In this document: piece by piece, positions 1-8,057 of the stretch
How positions within the stretch are numbered: the stretch's first letter is position 1
Layout: each line of letters starts with the position of its first letter
Assembly (NCBI GenBank): GCA_023150475.1
Contig: JAKLKU010000001.1
Span: 248,001-312,000 of the forward strand
Length of the DNA stretch: 64,000 nucleotides
Direction of reading: 5' to 3'
Source of the DNA: Planctomycetota bacterium
Lineage (GTDB): Bacteria > Planctomycetota > UBA1135 > GCA-002686595
The notes under the pieces: model-generated
Told to the model about the DNA's origin: nothing
Database searches by the model: none
What the model saw: the letters and a program-made list of their open reading frames with translations, nothing else
Made by a program: the position numbers and the translations under genes

Positions 1-1
1 G

Positions 2-73
2 GGCTTCCAGACGTTCTGCGACGGGCTTCAGAAGAACGTGCCCGGCCGCAAACCGACCACCGACGACCCGTGA
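2..73 (+). CDS. C-terminal fragment of an unidentified protein
   Basis: An open frame enters from the left edge and ends at the TGA at 71-73, giving only 23 residues rich in polar and basic amino acids. The start lies outside the window. The fragment is too short to assign a family; it is listed because the frame is open to the edge and the downstream gene begins about 60 bases later behind its own promoter-like sequence. Confidence 0.35.
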   Translation, partial: GFQTFCDGLQKNVPGRKPTTDDP

Positions 74-99
74 GCCCGGGCGGCTCGCCGCCGAGTGTC

Positions 100-128
100 G
101 TGACAGTCCTCCACTGCCGCGTCACAAT
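100..128 (+). promoter_or_regulatory. Promoter-like sequence with start codon 7 nt downstream
   Basis: GTGACA (100-105), a 17-bp spacer and CACAAT (123-128) resemble sigma-70 -35 and -10 boxes. The GTG start of the next gene is at 135, about where transcription would begin, so the message may be leaderless. The stretch CACAATGGCGCCG recurs before the gene at 2486. Confidence 0.45.
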
Positions 129-134
129 GGCGCC

Positions 135-518
135 GTGGTCCGACATTCCTTCACGCCCGAACAAGCCAACCGCACGTTGCCGCTCGTGAAGCGCATCGTC
201 GCGGACGTGCTCGAGAAGGGCCGCGAGCTGCGCGAGCTGGCTCGCCGCGCCAACGACGCTTCGGCGATCGAACGCGTGCCGGTGCTCGAGCGCGAGTTGC
301 GCGGGCTGCTCACCGAACTCGAGCGCATCGGCTGTTCGTACCGCGACTTCGGCTTCGAACACGGACTCGTCGACTTCCCAGGCGAAGTCGACGGCGAATC
401 GGTGCTGCTCTGCTGGCGCAGCGACGAGTCCGAAGTCGCGTGGTACCACACGCCCGACGGCGGCTTCGCGGGCCGCAAGCCGATCCCCGAGCGACTGTTG
501 CCGCCGCGCGCGAAGTAG
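135..518 (+). CDS. DUF2203 family protein
   Basis: 127-residue cytosolic protein with the DUF2203 pattern: an N-terminal FTPEQANRTLPLVK block, a helical middle of charged heptads, and the conserved C-terminal GLVDFPGEVDG ... LCWRSDE ... WYHTPDGGFAGR block. The length is normal for the family, whose function is unknown. The GTG at 135 is chosen because the conserved block follows at once and no Shine-Dalgarno sequence is needed if the message is leaderless. An ATG at 127 is in another frame. It stands alone, facing away from the convergent gene at 573. Confidence 0.85.
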   Translation: MVRHSFTPEQANRTLPLVKRIVADVLEKGRELRELARRANDASAIERVPVLERELRGLLTELERIGCSYRDFGFEHGLVDFPGEVDGESVLLCWRSDESEVAWYHTPDGGFAGRKPIPERLLPPRAK

Positions 519-572
519 CGCGGCCCTGTCGACGTCGACGCGCCGCGTCGGCACCGACCCGCGGAGTGGCTT

Positions 573-1634
573 TCAGCGTGGCGCCTTCGGGCGGAAGCTC
601 GCCCCCGCAGCGAAGAAGCGCGTCACTTCGGCGCAGAAATCGCGCTGCACGAGCGCGAGGACGAGCTCGCGTTCCTCGTCGCGCGGCACCTCCCAGTTGG
701 GCTTCGTCTCCCACGTGCCGTCGGCGTGCGTGATCCGCGCGCCGCGCTCGCGCGCCGCCGAAAGTTCCGCGCAGAGCGTCACGAGCTCGGCGCGGCGATG
801 GCGCGCGAGGTAGTCGAACGTGCCGAACGCGCGCCGCGCGAGATCGGCGTCGAAGCCGCCGCGCGGCAGCCCGGTGAGTTCCGCGTACTCGAAACTCTGC
901 TCGAGCCGCGCCTTGCCTTCGGCCGCGAGCTTCGCCGCCCAGCCCTTGTGCTCGCCGACGGCAACGAAACCGTCGCGACCGGGAAAGCAGTAGACGTCCT
1001 TCTCGAGCGCGAACTCGGCGCGCCACGCGAAGCCGGCTTCGAGCCAATACGGCAAGCGTCCGAACCGCGCGTGGAGCTCGAGCGCGGCGACGCGATGCAC
1101 GAGTTCGTTCTCCGCGTGCCACTCGTTCGGTTTGATGCCCTTCGGTTTCGCGACGTGCGCCGCGATGCCCGGTTCGGGCAGGACGAACCCGGTCGCACCG
1201 CGCACGCTCGCGAACCAACTCGTGTACGTCGGAAAGTGCGCGCCGAGCGCGTCGCACAGGCTCGCGAAGTCGTCGTCGTGCGCGATTTCGAGCGCGACGA
1301 ACGCGGCCTCTGGCGAGCGCCCACCGAAGAGCTCGTCCGCGTGGGCGAGCACGCGCTCGCCGCGTTGCAGCGCGCGCCCCGCGCCGGCTTTCGCGCAGAC
1401 GACGAGCCGCAGGTCGTCGCTCGCCGCGAGCGCGTAGCCGTGCGCCTTCGTCCACGGCGCGAGCGCGACGACCGCCGGATCGTCGGCGAGCCCGGCCGCT
1501 TCGAGCGTCACTCGCTTGCCCTTCCAGTCGACCGGTGTCTCGGCGCTCGCGCCCGCGGCGACCGCCGTGGAGAAGGACAGGACGGCGTGCGCCGCCACGG
1601 ACGAAAGGACGATGCCTGCCACGCTTCCGAACAT
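573..1634 (-). CDS. Secreted protein with a degenerate zinc-metallopeptidase-like motif
   Basis: 353 residues starting with a hydrophobic export signal (about residues 1-27). The central NELVH at residues 176-180 followed by WLEAGFA (197-203) mirrors the HExxH ... W-x-E-G layout of MA-clan peptidases such as DUF1570 proteins, but the first metal-binding His is Asn, so proteolysis is doubtful. An AGGAGG six bases before the ATG supports the start. It is divergent from the membrane-protein gene at 1713. Compare the intact HEAFH in the protein at 53401. The family call is an inference from motif layout only. Confidence 0.6.
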   Translation of the reverse strand: MFGSVAGIVLSSVAAHAVLSFSTAVAAGASAETPVDWKGKRVTLEAAGLADDPAVVALAPWTKAHGYALAASDDLRLVVCAKAGAGRALQRGERVLAHADELFGGRSPEAAFVALEIAHDDDFASLCDALGAHFPTYTSWFASVRGATGFVLPEPGIAAHVAKPKGIKPNEWHAENELVHRVAALELHARFGRLPYWLEAGFAWRAEFALEKDVYCFPGRDGFVAVGEHKGWAAKLAAEGKARLEQSFEYAELTGLPRGGFDADLARRAFGTFDYLARHRRAELVTLCAELSAARERGARITHADGTWETKPNWEVPRDEERELVLALVQRDFCAEVTRFFAAGASFRPKAPR

Positions 1635-1677
1635 CTCACGCCTCCTGCCACTGGCACTCTACCGGCCCGACGCGGAC

Positions 1678-1706
1678 TTGTTGCGCTCGAGCCCCCGCTC
1701 CACACT
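1678..1706 (+). promoter_or_regulatory. Promoter-like sequence for the TVP38-type gene
   Basis: TTGTTG (1678-1683), a 17-bp spacer and CACACT (1701-1706) are followed by the ATG at 1713 with only six bases between. The arrangement predicts a leaderless transcript. Confidence 0.4.
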
Positions 1707-1712
1707 CCGTGG

Positions 1713-2420
1713 ATGCACGACCGCCGAGCGACGCGCACGCACGTGTGGATCGCACGCGGGATCGGACTCGCGCCGCTCGCCGCGCTCGCGATCGCGTGGC
1801 TCGTGTCGCCCGCGTTGCGCGCGACGCTCGGCGAAGGAGTGGCGCGGCTCGTCGCCGGCGACCTCGACGGACTGCGAGCTTGGGGCACCGAGCTCGGGCC
1901 GCGCGCCGCGGCGTTCACTGCGCTCCTGATGCTCGTGCAGGCGCTCGCGGCACCGATCCCGGCCGTGCTGATCACGTGGACGAATGCTTGGCTCTTCGGG
2001 CCGTTCGTCGGCGCGTGGCTGTCGATCGGTTCCGCGACGGCGGCGGCGCTCGTGTGTTTCGCACTCGCGCGCGGCTTCGGCGCGCCGTGGGTCGCGCGGT
2101 TCGTGCCGGCGGCGCGCCGCGAGCGCGCGGAACGGTTCCTCGCGGAACACGGCGCGGCCGCGGTGCTGGTCGCGCGGCTCTTGCCGTTCGTGCCCTTCGA
2201 TCCCGTCAGTTTCGTCGCCGGGCTCTCGAGCCTGCGCGCCTCGACGTTCGCGTGGGCGACGTTCGTCGGGCAGTTGCCCGCGGGTTTCGCGTACTCCTAC
2301 CTCGGCGCCGAGCTCACGAGCCCCGCGCGCTTCGTGCTGTTCGGCGCCTGCACGTTCGCGGCGCTCGCCGTCGTCGGCCTCGCCGCGGCGCGAGCGGTCC
2401 AACGGCGGCGGTCCACGTGA
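1713..2420 (+). CDS. TVP38/TMEM64 (VTT domain) family membrane protein
   Basis: 235-residue inner-membrane protein related to the DedA/VTT superfamily. An N-terminal hydrophobic helix (about residues 13-30) is followed by the VTT core: a Pro-containing re-entrant segment (AAPIPAVLITW), a Gly/Ala-rich helix, and the signature RLLPFVPFDPVSFVAG. Two more membrane helices end the protein. Relatives are implicated in lipid scrambling or membrane homeostasis, but the substrate here is unknown. The frame is open far upstream; the ATG at 1713 is chosen because it sits directly after a promoter-like sequence and starts the membrane protein sensibly. Confidence 0.8.
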   Translation: MHDRRATRTHVWIARGIGLAPLAALAIAWLVSPALRATLGEGVARLVAGDLDGLRAWGTELGPRAAAFTALLMLVQALAAPIPAVLITWTNAWLFGPFVGAWLSIGSATAAALVCFALARGFGAPWVARFVPAARRERAERFLAEHGAAAVLVARLLPFVPFDPVSFVAGLSSLRASTFAWATFVGQLPAGFAYSYLGAELTSPARFVLFGACTFAALAVVGLAAARAVQRRRST

Positions 2421-2448
2421 TTCGCGCGCCGGGAGCCACGACGGACGA

Positions 2449-2476
2449 TTGCCCCGCGTCGCTCGCTTGACACAAT
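2449..2476 (+). promoter_or_regulatory. Promoter-like sequence for the ATP-grasp-like gene
   Basis: TTGCCC (2449-2454), a 16-bp spacer and CACAAT (2471-2476) lie nine bases before the ATG at 2486. The CACAATGGCGCCG stretch is shared with the promoter-like sequence at 123, suggesting a common promoter form in this genome. Confidence 0.45.
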
Positions 2477-2485
2477 GGCGCCGCG

Positions 2486-3916
2486 ATGGTGACGAGCTCC
2501 CCGTTCCTCCGCGGCGGCAACCTGAAGGACAGTCTCGGCACCACGTTCAACGGTTTGCTCGAACGCGTGCCGGCCAGCGAACGCGCGGCGCTGAAGCACG
2601 CGGTCGAAGCCGACGGGCTCGCGCGTGGCATCGTCTACTACGACGACGACAACCAGCCGCGCCCGACGCCGATCCTGTTGCGCCCGCGGGTGCTCGGTGG
2701 CAACCAACGCCACTACTTGCACCGCGCGGCTCGCACGCTCGAGCACGCGCACGCGAAGCTCCTGCAACTCTGGCAAGTGAGCGAGCTCGCGCGCGAGATC
2801 CTGCCGCTCTTCGACCGCGAAAGGCGGTGGCTCGCCGAACTCGCGCGGCCCGGCCAACGCCACGAAGTCTTCTTCGGGCGCTTCGACGCGTCGACCGACT
2901 TCGGATCGCCGGACTGGGTGAAGAGCACGCAGTTCTTCGAGTTCAACCCGCTCGGCGCCGGCGGCACGTACATCGTCCCGACGGTCGACGACATCGTGCT
3001 GAAACACGTCGTGCCCGTGTTGCGCCAGCACGCGCCGACCTTGCTGCTCGAACCGAACGACGATCCGCGGCGCGTGTTGCTCGAGGTGCTCGCGGACCAG
3101 GCCCGCGCGTTGAAGCTCAAGCGCTTCAACGTCGCGCTCGCGCAGTACAAGGACCTGGTCGGCGGCGTGGCCGAGTTCGAGCACAACGAAGCATTCCTGC
3201 GCTCGCTCGGCGTCGCGTGTTGGCACGTCGATCCGCGGGAGCTGAGGCTCGCCGACGGCGAGATCTTCTACGGCGACGTGCCGATCGACGTCATCTACCG
3301 CGATCACGAAGTCAACGACCTCGCGCAGAAGGAAGAGGCGGGCGACGACCTCTCGGCGATCAAACATGCGCTCGCGACCGGTCGCTGCGTCTCGACGCTC
3401 GCGGGCGAGTTCGACCACAAGAGCGTGTTCGAGATCTTCACGCGGCCGGAGTTCGCGGAGTTCTTCTCCGCCGAGGAACGCCGCGTGTTCCAGCACCACT
3501 TGCCATGGACGCGCACGGTGCGCGACGGACGCACGAGCGGGCCCGACGGCGAGTCGATCGAGCTCGTCCCGTGGGCGCGAGCTCACCGCGAACGACTCGT
3601 GATCAAGCCGAACCGCGCGTACGGCGGCGCAGGCATCCTGCTCGGCCGCGACATCTCCGAGCGCGCGTTCGAGCTCGCACTCGAACGTGGTGTCGCGCAG
3701 CCCGGCGAATGGGTGGTGCAAGCTTGCACGCCGATCGCCGAGAAGGACTTCCCCGTGATCGACCGGGACGGGAACCTCGGGCTCGCGGAGTACTTCACCG
3801 TGCTCGGCCTCTTCGTCAGCGAACAGCGGCTCGCGCTGCTCGGCCGCGCGTCGCAACGCAAGGTCGTCAACGTCGCGCAGAAGGGCGGCATCGTGTCGGT
3901 GCTGCGGTTGCTCTGA
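2486..3916 (+). CDS. ATP-grasp-like protein, possibly circularly permuted type
   Basis: 476-residue cytosolic protein. The C-terminal third has RLVIKPNRAYGGAG (Lys374 in IKPN followed by a Gly-rich loop), typical of the nucleotide-binding lysine and loop of ATP-grasp ligases. The N-terminal half carries EFNPLGAGGTY and a conserved-looking acidic stretch DVIYRDHEVNDL. The order recalls circularly permuted or glutathionylspermidine-synthase-like ATP-grasp proteins, which join a carboxylate to an amine using ATP. The substrate is not evident. The gene is monocistronic, between the TVP38-type gene and the phosphate uptake pair. Confidence 0.5.
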   Translation: MVTSSPFLRGGNLKDSLGTTFNGLLERVPASERAALKHAVEADGLARGIVYYDDDNQPRPTPILLRPRVLGGNQRHYLHRAARTLEHAHAKLLQLWQVSELAREILPLFDRERRWLAELARPGQRHEVFFGRFDASTDFGSPDWVKSTQFFEFNPLGAGGTYIVPTVDDIVLKHVVPVLRQHAPTLLLEPNDDPRRVLLEVLADQARALKLKRFNVALAQYKDLVGGVAEFEHNEAFLRSLGVACWHVDPRELRLADGEIFYGDVPIDVIYRDHEVNDLAQKEEAGDDLSAIKHALATGRCVSTLAGEFDHKSVFEIFTRPEFAEFFSAEERRVFQHHLPWTRTVRDGRTSGPDGESIELVPWARAHRERLVIKPNRAYGGAGILLGRDISERAFELALERGVAQPGEWVVQACTPIAEKDFPVIDRDGNLGLAEYFTVLGLFVSEQRLALLGRASQRKVVNVAQKGGIVSVLRLL

Positions 3917-4081
3917 CGACGCGGCGCCGCAGCCCCTTTCGCGGTGCGGAACGTCGCTCCACGCGGCGCGCCGGGCTCGAGCGACGCGCGGATCCGGGGG
4001 AACGGCCGCGAACTCCGCACATCGGCGGAGCGTCTCACGCGCGCGTCAGCTCGGCTCCCCATGTGTTCCTTTGCCGCGTCT

Positions 4082-4109
4082 TTGACATTCCTTGACCTCC
4101 CGCTACAAC
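4082..4109 (+). promoter_or_regulatory. Strong promoter-like sequence for the phosphate operon
   Basis: A consensus TTGACA (4082-4087) is followed by a 16-bp spacer and TACAAC (4104-4109). The ATG of the DUF47 gene is at 4118, eight bases later, again predicting an almost leaderless message. Confidence 0.6.
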
Positions 4110-4117
4110 GCGCGGCC

Positions 4118-4741
4118 ATGTTCAACCTGATCCCCAAGGACGACGTCTTCTTCGGGCTCTTCGAGAAGTCGGCGGCGAACGCGCACGAAACCGCCACGGC
4201 CTTGGTCGAGTACATCGAACGCTTCGACGACCGTCCGGCGCGCGCGCGGCGCATCCGCGAACTCGAACACGTCGGCGACGAGCTCACCCACGAGACGATC
4301 GATCGGTTGAACCAGACGTTCATCACGCCGCTCGACCGCGAGGACATCCACGAGCTCGTCTGCAACGTCGACGACGTCGTCGACTTGATCGACCGCGCCG
4401 TCGAGCGCATCGAGCTCTTCAAGATCGACCGGCCGATCGAAGAAGCGAAACAACTCGCGGCGTGTCTGCAACGCGGCACGGCCTTCCTGCGCGACATGAT
4501 GCCCCACCTGCGCAACATGAAGGACGCGCAGACGGTGCGGCGCATGGTGCTCGAAGTGCACCGGCTCGAGAGCGAGGCCGACCGCGTCGAGCACAACGCG
4601 CTCGCGAAGCTCTTCGAACCGCCCGCGGATCCGATCCACGTGATCAAGTGGATGAACATCGTCGAGACGTTGGAGGACGCCACCGACCGTTGCGAGGACG
4701 TCGCCAACATCATCGAAGGGATCATCCTGAAGAATGCCTGA
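4118..4741 (+). CDS. DUF47 (PhoU-like) phosphate transport accessory protein
   Basis: 207-residue all-helical cytosolic protein of the DUF47/TIGR00153 family, related to PhoU. Characteristic segments are LVEYIERFDD, the ELEHVGDELTHE helix with acidic metal-binding residues, FITPLDREDIHEL, and ATDRCEDVANIIEGI near the C-terminus. Members are encoded beside Pit transporters and are thought to control them. Here the gene overlaps pit by eight bases, so the two are translationally coupled. The frame is open upstream, but the family N-terminus FxLIPKDDVFFxLF begins at this ATG. Confidence 0.9.
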   Translation: MFNLIPKDDVFFGLFEKSAANAHETATALVEYIERFDDRPARARRIRELEHVGDELTHETIDRLNQTFITPLDREDIHELVCNVDDVVDLIDRAVERIELFKIDRPIEEAKQLAACLQRGTAFLRDMMPHLRNMKDAQTVRRMVLEVHRLESEADRVEHNALAKLFEPPADPIHVIKWMNIVETLEDATDRCEDVANIIEGIILKNA

Positions 4742-5741
4742 GCCCTGGCTCGTCTGGTCGATCGTCGGCCTCGCGCTGATCTTCGACTTCATCAACGGCT
4801 TCCACGACGCGGCGAACTCGATCGCCACGATCGTGTCGACGCGCGTGCTGTCGCCTCGCGCCGCCGTGGTGTGGGCTGCGTTCTTCAACTTCATCGCGTT
4901 CCTCTTCTTCGGCCTCCACGTCGCGAAGACGATCGGCAAGGGCACCGTCGAGCCGGAAGCCGTGACGCTCGCGGTGGTCACCGCCGGATTGATCGGTTCG
5001 ATCTTCTGGAACCTGCTCACGTGGTGGTTCGGCATCCCGTCGAGTTCGTCGCACGCCCTGGTCGGCGGGCTCGCGGGCGCTGCGTTGGTGGCGAAGGGTC
5101 CGGAGGCGCTGATCTCGAAGGGCCTGATCAAGATCGGCGCCTTCATCTTCGTTTCGCCGCTGTTGGGCCTCGCGCTGGCGTTCGTGATCATGACCATCAC
5201 GTATTGGCTGTGCCGCAAGAGCTCGCCGTCGCGCGTCTCGAAGCTCTTCAAACGCCTCCAATTCGTGTCGGCGTCGGCGTACAGCCTCGGCCACGGCGGC
5301 AACGACGCCCAGAAGACGATGGGCATCATCTTCATGGTGATGGTCGCGGCCTACCCTCAGGACTACGGCACGCTTTCCGAACCGCCGCTCTGGATCGTGC
5401 TCGCGTGCCACGCGGCGATGGGCCTCGGCACGCTGATGGGCGGTTGGCGCATCGTGAAGACGATGGGCCACAAGATCTGCAAACTGCAGCCGGTGCACGG
5501 CTTCGCGGCCGAGACCGGCGGCGCGTTGACGCTCTACGGCGCGACGTGGCTCGGCATCCCGGTCTCGACGACCCACACGATCACCGGTGCGATCGTCGGC
5601 GTCGGCACGACGCGCGGGATCCGTGCGGTCAAGTGGGGCGTCGCCGGGCGCGTCTTGTGGGCCTGGATCCTGACGATCCCCTGCTCGGCGGCGGTCGGCG
5701 CGTTGTGTTGGTGGATCTTCTCCGCGTTCGGTTGGCGCTGA
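4734..5741 (+). CDS. pit: PiT family inorganic phosphate transporter
   Basis: 335-residue inner-membrane protein with about eight to ten hydrophobic helices. Both PiT signatures are present: GFHDAANSIAT near the N-terminus and GHGGNDAQKTMGII in the second half, each with the paired Asn/Asp residues that bind phosphate in this family. It imports phosphate (usually as a metal-phosphate complex) using the ion gradient. The short length suits the bacterial low-affinity Pit class. It overlaps the DUF47 gene and shares its promoter. Confidence 0.92.
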   Translation: MPEPWLVWSIVGLALIFDFINGFHDAANSIATIVSTRVLSPRAAVVWAAFFNFIAFLFFGLHVAKTIGKGTVEPEAVTLAVVTAGLIGSIFWNLLTWWFGIPSSSSHALVGGLAGAALVAKGPEALISKGLIKIGAFIFVSPLLGLALAFVIMTITYWLCRKSSPSRVSKLFKRLQFVSASAYSLGHGGNDAQKTMGIIFMVMVAAYPQDYGTLSEPPLWIVLACHAAMGLGTLMGGWRIVKTMGHKICKLQPVHGFAAETGGALTLYGATWLGIPVSTTHTITGAIVGVGTTRGIRAVKWGVAGRVLWAWILTIPCSAAVGALCWWIFSAFGWR

Positions 5742-5769
5742 ACGCGAACTCGACCGCCGCACGCGCCGC

Positions 5770-5888
5770 GTGACCAGTCGCCCGGTGTGACCAGTCGCCC
5801 GGTGTGACCAGTCGCCCGGTGTGACCAGTCGCCCGGTGTGACCAGTCGCCCGGTGTGACCAGTCGCCCGGTGTGACCAATCGCCCGCG
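5770..5888 (+). repeat. Seven tandem 17-bp repeats
   Basis: GTGACCAGTCGCCCGGT occurs six times without a mismatch (5770-5871), followed by a seventh degenerate copy (5872-5888). The units abut with no spacers, so this is a minisatellite rather than a CRISPR array. It fills the gap between pit and the next gene. The core GACCNGTCGCCC is also found in the in-frame repeat at 56397. Confidence 0.95.
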
Positions 5889-5946
5889 CGAAATCGAGCC
5901 GCCGCACCGCGCGCGGTACCATGCGAACTCCTCGGGAACCCCTCGC

Positions 5947-6813
5947 ATGAAGTTCGTCCTCGTCGCTGCGTCGTTCGTCGCTTCCGCTCTGCTCGCCGCG
6001 TTCGCCGCGGCGCCCCAAGCCAAGTCACCTTCCTGGGCGAAGGTCGACGACGGTTGGCTCTCCGATCCCGTTTGGTACGACGGTCAGGCCGAGAAGTGCG
6101 TGTACGAAGCGACGCGCACCATCTACGGCAAGGAGCGCAAGTACCGCGCGATCGCGTACACGAACAAGGAGCGCATCGACGAGACGACGACGTGCAAGTC
6201 GTCGACGGACCAGGGGCTCGAGACGTTCAAGCATCATTGGTCGGAGATCGTGCCGACCGAGAACTACGACTACCGCTTCTCGACGTGCGTGCATCTCGAG
6301 ACGGCGACGTTGCGGCCGTACAAGCTGACCGTCTCGACGCAGGAAGACTGCGGTGCGAGCTTCAAACTCGCGGTGCGCAAGGGCGCGAACCTCGAATGGA
6401 CGGAGTCGGTGTACTTCCCCGATGCCGGCCAACGCCAAGGCCAGATCGCCGGCGCGCACACGGCGCACTTCGTCGACGAGTTGCCGCTGCTCCTGCGCGA
6501 CTTCCCGTTCGATCCGCCGGGCGATCGTTACGTGCGCGTTTCGCCGAGCCAGAAGGACACCCGCTCCGTCGCGTGGCCGACGTTCGACGTGCACGTCACG
6601 TGGGAAGGCAAGGAGACGATCGAAGTGCCGGCCGGCAGGATCGAGACGCACCATCTCTCCGCGACGTCGACCAAGAACGACTGGAAAGCCGACTACTGGT
6701 TCGCGGCCGACAAGACGGCTCCGCGACTGCACGTGCTCGTCAAGTACGTCGGCCCGAACGGCGAGAGCTACGCCCTCGTCAGCCAAGAACGCACGGCGTA
6801 CTGGAAACGGTGA
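5947..6813 (+). CDS. Secreted or periplasmic protein of unknown function
   Basis: 288 residues beginning with a clear signal peptide (MKFVLVAASFVASALLAAFA, likely cleaved near residue 22). The mature part is rich in Thr, Lys and aromatic residues and looks like an all-beta protein; four cysteines in the first half could form disulfides. No catalytic motif was recognised. The frame is open upstream through the tandem repeat, but the signal peptide fixes the ATG at 5947. Its stop overlaps the start of the XerC-like gene, so the two are co-transcribed. Confidence 0.65.
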   Translation: MKFVLVAASFVASALLAAFAAAPQAKSPSWAKVDDGWLSDPVWYDGQAEKCVYEATRTIYGKERKYRAIAYTNKERIDETTTCKSSTDQGLETFKHHWSEIVPTENYDYRFSTCVHLETATLRPYKLTVSTQEDCGASFKLAVRKGANLEWTESVYFPDAGQRQGQIAGAHTAHFVDELPLLLRDFPFDPPGDRYVRVSPSQKDTRSVAWPTFDVHVTWEGKETIEVPAGRIETHHLSATSTKNDWKADYWFAADKTAPRLHVLVKYVGPNGESYALVSQERTAYWKR

Positions 6814-7736
6814 GCCAACGCGCGCCGCAGGAACGCGAGCCCGCGCGGCTCGCCGCGCGCTTCCTCGAAGCGTACGCGTCGACCCGTGGCGCGTCGCCGC
6901 ACACGTTGCGCGCGTACCGCGCGGACCTCGCCGAGTTCGACGCGTTCCTCGCGGAGCGCGGCGTCGACGAACCGAACGAGATCACGCCGCGGGCGCTGCG
7001 CGCGTACCTCGTCACGCTCGACGAACGCAAGCTCGCGCGGACCAGCGTGCAACGCAAGCTCTCCGCCGTGCGCTCGTTCCTCAAGTGGCTCGTCGACCAG
7101 GGCCGACTCGCGCACCAACCGGCCGCAGGTCTGCGTCAGGCGCGCAGCGCAAGGCGCCTGCCCGGTTGCCTCGAGCTCGCGGAAGTCGAGCGTCTGCTCG
7201 CCGCGCCGGATCCGACCACGCCGCTCGGCCGACGCAACCGCGCACTGCTCGAGACGATGTACTCGGCCGGCACGCGCGCGGCGGAGACGGTCGGGCTCGA
7301 GCGGCACGACGTCGAGCTCGCGCGCGGCATCGCGCGCGTGCGAGGCAAAGGCCGCAAGGAGCGACTCGTCGCGCTCGGTCGACCCGCCCGTGCGGCGCTC
7401 GAAGCGTACTTGGCCGATCCCGACCGACCGAAACCCCGCGCGAGCGCCGGAGCCGCCGTGTTCCTCTCCGACCGCGGCACGCGGCTCACGACCCGATCGT
7501 TGCAGCGCATCGTCGCGGCGGAACTCTCGCGCGCCGGCATCGCGCGCCGGGCGACGCCGCACACGCTGCGGCACAGCTTTGCGACCCACCTGCTCGACCG
7601 CGGCGCGGATCTGCGCGAGGTCCAAGAGCTGCTCGGCCACGCCCACCTCGTGACGACGCAGATCTACACGCACGTCTCGATCGAGCGACTGCGCGAGGTC
7701 TACGAAAAGGCGCACCCGCGTTCGGGCAAGCGCTAA
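6810..7736 (+). CDS. xerC: XerC/XerD-type tyrosine recombinase
   Basis: 308 residues, the usual Xer length. An N-terminal SAM-like core-binding domain (about 10-100) precedes the catalytic domain with all the tyrosine-recombinase residues: Arg156 (GTRAAE), Lys180 (RGKGRKER), His251 and Arg254 (HTLRHSF), His277 (LLGHA) and Tyr286 (IYTHV). Xer proteins resolve chromosome dimers at dif. The GTG at 6810 overlaps the preceding stop codon. Position just left of the integrated element could suggest a mobile integrase, but the full Xer architecture and translational coupling to a backbone gene favour the housekeeping role. XerC versus XerD cannot be decided. Confidence 0.85.
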   Translation: MSQRAPQEREPARLAARFLEAYASTRGASPHTLRAYRADLAEFDAFLAERGVDEPNEITPRALRAYLVTLDERKLARTSVQRKLSAVRSFLKWLVDQGRLAHQPAAGLRQARSARRLPGCLELAEVERLLAAPDPTTPLGRRNRALLETMYSAGTRAAETVGLERHDVELARGIARVRGKGRKERLVALGRPARAALEAYLADPDRPKPRASAGAAVFLSDRGTRLTTRSLQRIVAAELSRAGIARRATPHTLRHSFATHLLDRGADLREVQELLGHAHLVTTQIYTHVSIERLREVYEKAHPRSGKR

Positions 7737-7885
7737 ACGACCGAGCGTCCGTGCGGCGTCTGCCGACCCGCTTCGAGCGCGGCGGCGATGCGCTCCGCGG
7801 CCTGCGCGATGCGCTGCAGCGCGAAGAGCATCGGGGGCAACACGCAGAAGGCCAGCACGAAAGCGAGCCACGCGATGAGTTCCAT
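7733..7885 (-). CDS. Small single-span membrane protein
   Basis: 50 residues: a hydrophobic helix (about 2-23) followed by an amphipathic, Ala- and Arg-rich helix (RIAQAAERIAAALEAG). The 3' end overlaps the end of the xerC-like gene by four bases, convergently. The frame stays open for 58 more codons upstream through a 12-bp repeat that would encode Ile-Pro-Pro repeats; the ATG at 7885 gives the more credible protein. No function can be assigned. Confidence 0.4.
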   Translation of the reverse strand: MELIAWLAFVLAFCVLPPMLFALQRIAQAAERIAAALEAGRQTPHGRSVV

Positions 7886-7886
7886 G

Positions 7887-7933
7887 GGGGGAATCCCCGG
7901 GGGAATACTCGGGGGAATCCTCGGGGTGACCTC
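7887..7933. repeat. 12-bp tandem repeats
   Basis: Three 12-bp units of the form GGGGGAATNCTC (7887-7898, 7899-7910, 7911-7922) and a degenerate fourth lie directly before the small membrane-protein gene. They could extend that gene's frame as Ile-Pro-Pro repeats or simply be a slippage-prone spacer. Confidence 0.8.
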
Positions 7934-8047
7934 GGGGCGGGACCCTCGGAAAAGGAACCTCGTGAGAGGTCCATCGAAACGCGACCGGTCGAGACCGCCA
8001 AGCGGGAAAAGGACGCGGGAAGCCGTGCGCACGGCTCCCCGCGTTGG

Positions 8048-8057
8048 ATGGTGACCC
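8048..8057. other. Left attachment site (attL core)
   Basis: ATGGTGACCC copies the complement of the last acceptor-stem bases plus the CCA end of tRNA-Glu. The next bases diverge from the tRNA (CAAAGT against CCAAGG), placing the crossover within or beside this core. Confidence 0.6.

Noticed and set aside
5770-5888. Possible CRISPR array
   Set aside because: Units are 17 bp and abut directly, with no spacers and no cas genes nearby.
6810-7736. Tyrosine recombinase as integrase of the element
   Set aside because: It lies outside the left attachment core, is translationally coupled to a backbone gene and has standard Xer length and residues. The serine recombinase at the tRNA end fits better.
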